Assembly (NCBI GenBank): GCA_002402585.1
Contig: DHGC01000043.1
Coordinates: forward strand, 1 to 8,399
Direction of reading: 5' to 3'
Length of the DNA: 8,399 bases
Origin: Erysipelotrichaceae bacterium UBA4808
GTDB lineage: Bacteria; Bacillota_I; Bacilli_A; Erysipelotrichales; Erysipelotrichaceae
The translations under genes and the position numbers were made by a program. The notes under the pieces were generated by a model. It saw nothing but the letters and a program-made list of their open reading frames with translations. It was not told the DNA's origin and did no database searches. Positions 6,592-8,399 of this stretch are shown piece by piece. Every line of letters begins with the position of its first letter. The stretch's first letter is position 1.

Positions 6592-6826
6592 GGTGTTATT
6601 CGTCAAATGAGGACTTGTACTGAAGCCTTTCAAGATAGTTGAACATGTTCCACAAAGATGATTTGTTTTTGATCAAAATGGGCTCAAGAATTGCCCATTA
6701 TGAGTCAAAAATCTCACGAAATTGTTCCAGAATCGCATGTTTTATAAGAAATTTAGAGATCAATCTTTGTAAATATCAGGATGAAACGATGTTATTTACC
6801 AAAGTCCTTGTTTGCCGAATAACACC
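6592..6826. mobile_element. MITE-like non-autonomous element, 235 bp
   Basis: The left end GGTGTTATTCGTCAAA and the reverse complement of the right end, GGTGTTATTCGGCAAA, begin terminal inverted repeats that match at 22 of 25 positions (6592-6616 and 6802-6826). The final block AGGACTT is identical. Exact 8-bp copies of ATAAATAA flank the ends. The inside encodes no plausible transposase, so the element would need one supplied in trans. An 8-bp duplication and ends beginning GG fit several families, ISL3 among them; the family is inference. None of the three ISs in the window shares these ends. Near the middle a long imperfect hairpin is visible. Confidence 0.75.
6666..6710. repeat. Imperfect hairpin in the centre of the MITE-like element
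   Basis: AATGGGC (6677-6683) pairs with GCCCATT (6693-6699) around a 9-base loop. The stem continues outward, with small bulges, through TTTTTGATCA and TGAGTCAAAAA. Central palindromes are common in MITEs and may make the transcript fold strongly. Confidence 0.55.
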
Positions 6827-6834
6827 ATAAATAA
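6827..6834. repeat. Right target-site duplication of the MITE-like element (ATAAATAA)
   Basis: Exact copy of 6584-6591, directly after the right inverted repeat. Confidence 0.8.
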
Positions 6835-7068
6835 TGGTTTTTAAATCATCTTAGAAACTCACCATAAATATAAAACACTCCTTCTTTAAATATTATGAAA
6901 AATAGTAAGTGTTTTTAAAGCAATCCGATTCTATGCATAATATGCATAACAGGAAAGCTTTTAAGGTGCGAAAGGTGACCTTGTTTAGCTGTTTTGCTAA
7001 GTGTAAAGATAAAAAAATCAGTGAAGACACTATTGCCGATGGGATAGATCGATTCGCTTTATACAATC
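6835..7068. other. Gene-poor spacer downstream of tyrosine phenol-lyase
   Basis: No convincing gene. A 64-codon + strand reading from 6909 to 7103 lacks a clear ribosome binding site and family likeness. Its later part (KISEDTIADGIDRFALYNQKVLLNEI) is protein-like, so a worn gene fragment is possible. On the - strand a GAAGGAG motif near 6880 is followed by an ATG that hits a stop after four codons. Two tandem copies of TATGCATAA lie at 6932-6949. Confidence 0.3.
6932..6949. repeat. Tandem repeat of TATGCATAA (2 copies)
   Basis: Two exact adjoining 9-bp copies, each containing the palindrome TATGCATA. It could be a dimeric operator, but there is no intact gene beside it, so chance is likely. 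Confidence 0.5.
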
Positions 7069-7099
7069 AAAAAGTGTTACTTAATGAAATAATACTTTT
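7069..7099 (-). terminator. Weak terminator candidate after tyrosine phenol-lyase
   Basis: On the - strand, AAAAGTATTA can pair with TAACACTTTTT around a loop of about 10 bases, about 45 bases after the stop codon, ending in a T-run. The stem is AT-rich and contains a wobble pair, so it may not terminate efficiently; no better hairpin was found closer to the gene. Confidence 0.25.
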
Positions 7100-7143
7100 G
7101 TGAGGATGCTTCTACAAGATTATAAGAAGAATGGGTATCTTAC

Positions 7144-8399
7144 TTAAATTGGTTTAAATCGCGCATTGAAGAATCTCAACATCGGAGGCTCATACACAAA
7201 TTCCAAACCTGTAATGCTATCCCGTTTATTGTATAAAGCAATGACCGCATCCGCAACGATATCCATATGAGCATAGGTATACACTCTTCTTGGAATCGTA
7301 ATGCGAACAAGCTCAAGTTTTGGGCGATGATTCTCACCGGTTTCCTTATTGCGTCCAGCAGAAACGATGCCTCTTTCCATGGTGCGGACACCCGATTCGA
7401 TGTATAAATGGGCGGCTAATGCTTGTGCGGGCAACTGGTCCTGAGTTAAATGCGATAGAAATCTACGTGCATCAAGGAATACCGCATGTCCACCCACGGG
7501 TCGTACAATCGGTACACCCGCTGCTTCCAGTTGATCGCCAAGATATTTGACTTGCTCAACACGATGCGAAATATAAGCATAGTCCACAGACTCCGTGATT
7601 CCGATCGCCATGGCTTCCATGTCACGTCCTGCCATGCCACCATAAGAGGGCATGCCTTCAAACACAACGACCAGTTCCTTGCTTCTTGCGAACAGATCAT
7701 CGTCATTCATGGCCAAGAAACCTCCGATATTAACCAAACAGTCCTTCTTGCCAGACGTCGTGCAACCATCCCCATAGCTCATCATTTCGTGGAGGATGTC
7801 TTTAATGGAGACATGTTTATAGTCTTCTTCACGCTTCTTAATGAAATAAGCATTTTCGACACAACGCGTCGCATCGAAGAAAATCTGGATATGATGTTTT
7901 TTACACAAGGCACTCACTTCTCGAATATTCTGCATTGATACAGGTTGTCCGCCTGCTAAATTAACGGTAACCGCTAAACATACATAAGGAATACGCTCTG
8001 ATCCAAACTCATCAATAAGTGCTTGCAGCTTATTTAAGTCAATATTCCCCTTAAATGGAAGATCGATTTCTGAATTATGGGCTTCATCGATGATCACATC
8101 TTTGAACGTACCCCCATTTGCTTCTTGATGGTAGCGCGTCGTGGTAAAATACATGTTGCCTGGAATGATATCGCCTTGCTTTATTTTAAGTCTAGACAAT
8201 AGATTCTCAGCACCACGTCCTTGGTGGGTTGGGACCATGTGTTTAAATCCATAGTATTCTTTTACCACCGCATCTAAATGCAAGAAATTACGACTACCGG
8301 CATAGGCTTCATCTCCAATCATCAGACCCGCCCATTGTCGATCGCTCATCGCATTGGTACCACTATCCGTAAGTAAATCAATGTACACATCTTCACTCT
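7144..8399 (-). CDS. tpl: Tyrosine phenol-lyase (beta-tyrosinase), 5' end beyond the window
   Basis: This PLP enzyme (EC 4.1.99.2) splits L-tyrosine into phenol, pyruvate and ammonia. The open frame runs off the right edge. What is visible (SED-VYIDLLTDSG onward) corresponds to residues 40-456 of the Citrobacter freundii enzyme without a gap, so about 39 residues are missing; the GTG at 8386-8388 is an internal valine codon, not a start. Key residues fall at the expected places in Citrobacter numbering: Y71 (GDEAYAG), T124, D214 and R217 (FFDATR), the PLP lysine K257 (TSGKKD), R381 (TMERG), R404 and F448 (LRFF). R381 binds the phenol ring and separates this enzyme from tryptophanase, which has VEIG there. 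The gene looks more GC-rich than its neighbours, which may reflect acquisition by transfer. It is not in an operon with dhaKL. Confidence 0.95.
   Translation of the reverse strand, partial: SEDVYIDLLTDSGTNAMSDRQWAGLMIGDEAYAGSRNFLHLDAVVKEYYGFKHMVPTHQGRGAENLLSRLKIKQGDIIPGNMYFTTTRYHQEANGGTFKDVIIDEAHNSEIDLPFKGNIDLNKLQALIDEFGSERIPYVCLAVTVNLAGGQPVSMQNIREVSALCKKHHIQIFFDATRCVENAYFIKKREEDYKHVSIKDILHEMMSYGDGCTTSGKKDCLVNIGGFLAMNDDDLFARSKELVVVFEGMPSYGGMAGRDMEAMAIGITESVDYAYISHRVEQVKYLGDQLEAAGVPIVRPVGGHAVFLDARRFLSHLTQDQLPAQALAAHLYIESGVRTMERGIVSAGRNKETGENHRPKLELVRITIPRRVYTYAHMDIVADAVIALYNKRDSITGLEFVYEPPMLRFFNARFKPI

Noticed and set aside
6639..6830. 63-codon + strand open frame
   Set aside because: It lies wholly inside the MITE-like element, runs through its central hairpin and right inverted repeat, and has no ribosome binding site or family likeness.
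6909..7103. 64-codon + strand open frame
   Set aside because: No ribosome binding site and no recognised family; at best a fragment of a decayed gene, so it is described under the spacer instead of called as a gene.
7176..7938. Several open frames of 70-150 codons within the tyrosine phenol-lyase gene
   Set aside because: All overlap a gene with an unbroken, family-wide match; they are shadow frames of its codon composition.
7144..8399. Tryptophanase (tnaA) as the identity of the PLP lyase
   Set aside because: The substrate-determining TMERG segment with R381, the LRFF terminus and the gap-free alignment all match tyrosine phenol-lyase, not tryptophanase.
1..8399. tRNA, rRNA, CRISPR array, prophage, toxin-antitoxin or defence genes
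   Set aside because: No cloverleaf or rRNA-like segment, no regularly spaced repeats, and no matching protein families were seen on either strand.

Overview
The window comes from an AT-rich, low-GC Gram-positive bacterium (Bacillota). A GlpP-type antiterminator, separate DhaK and DhaL subunits, purine-rich ribosome binding sites, a cre-like catabolite operator and IS256, IS1182 and IS1595 family elements all fit that phylum. A more IS-rich lineage such as Erysipelotrichia or Clostridia is only a guess. UGA is read as stop: the intact genes use TGG for tryptophan.

Layout, left to right. (1) glpP, a glycerol-3-phosphate-responsive antiterminator, on the + strand (52-657). (2) A block of about 4 kb made almost entirely of three insertion sequences. 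These are an internally deleted IS1595-like remnant (741-1541), an intact 1327-bp IS256-family element with a 9-bp target duplication (1649-2975), and a decayed IS1182-family copy with stops, frameshifts and lost catalytic residues (about 3161-4673). (3) The convergent dhaK-dhaL operon on the - strand (6269 to 4685), encoding two dihydroxyacetone kinase subunits. It is preceded by a cre-like site and other repeats and followed by a hairpin terminator that lies in the IS1182 3' end. (4) A gene-poor stretch of about 0.87 kb containing a 235-bp MITE-like element with near-perfect terminal inverted repeats and an exact 8-bp target duplication. (5) The 3' portion of a tyrosine phenol-lyase gene (- strand), which runs off the right edge.

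How the genes fit together. GlpP and DhaKL both belong to glycerol/dihydroxyacetone use. GlpP senses glycerol-3-phosphate and lets transcription read into glycerol genes; DhaK and DhaL phosphorylate dihydroxyacetone. The PTS-linked phosphodonor subunit DhaM, often the next gene, is absent: the position downstream of dhaL is taken by the IS block. Tyrosine phenol-lyase degrades tyrosine to phenol, pyruvate and ammonia, and is a separate transcription unit.

I see no clearly novel multi-gene system. The most interesting items are the MITE-like element, the layered regulatory region in front of dhaK, the IS block between glpP and dhaL with no dhaM, and an orphan GntR-like palindrome after glpP.
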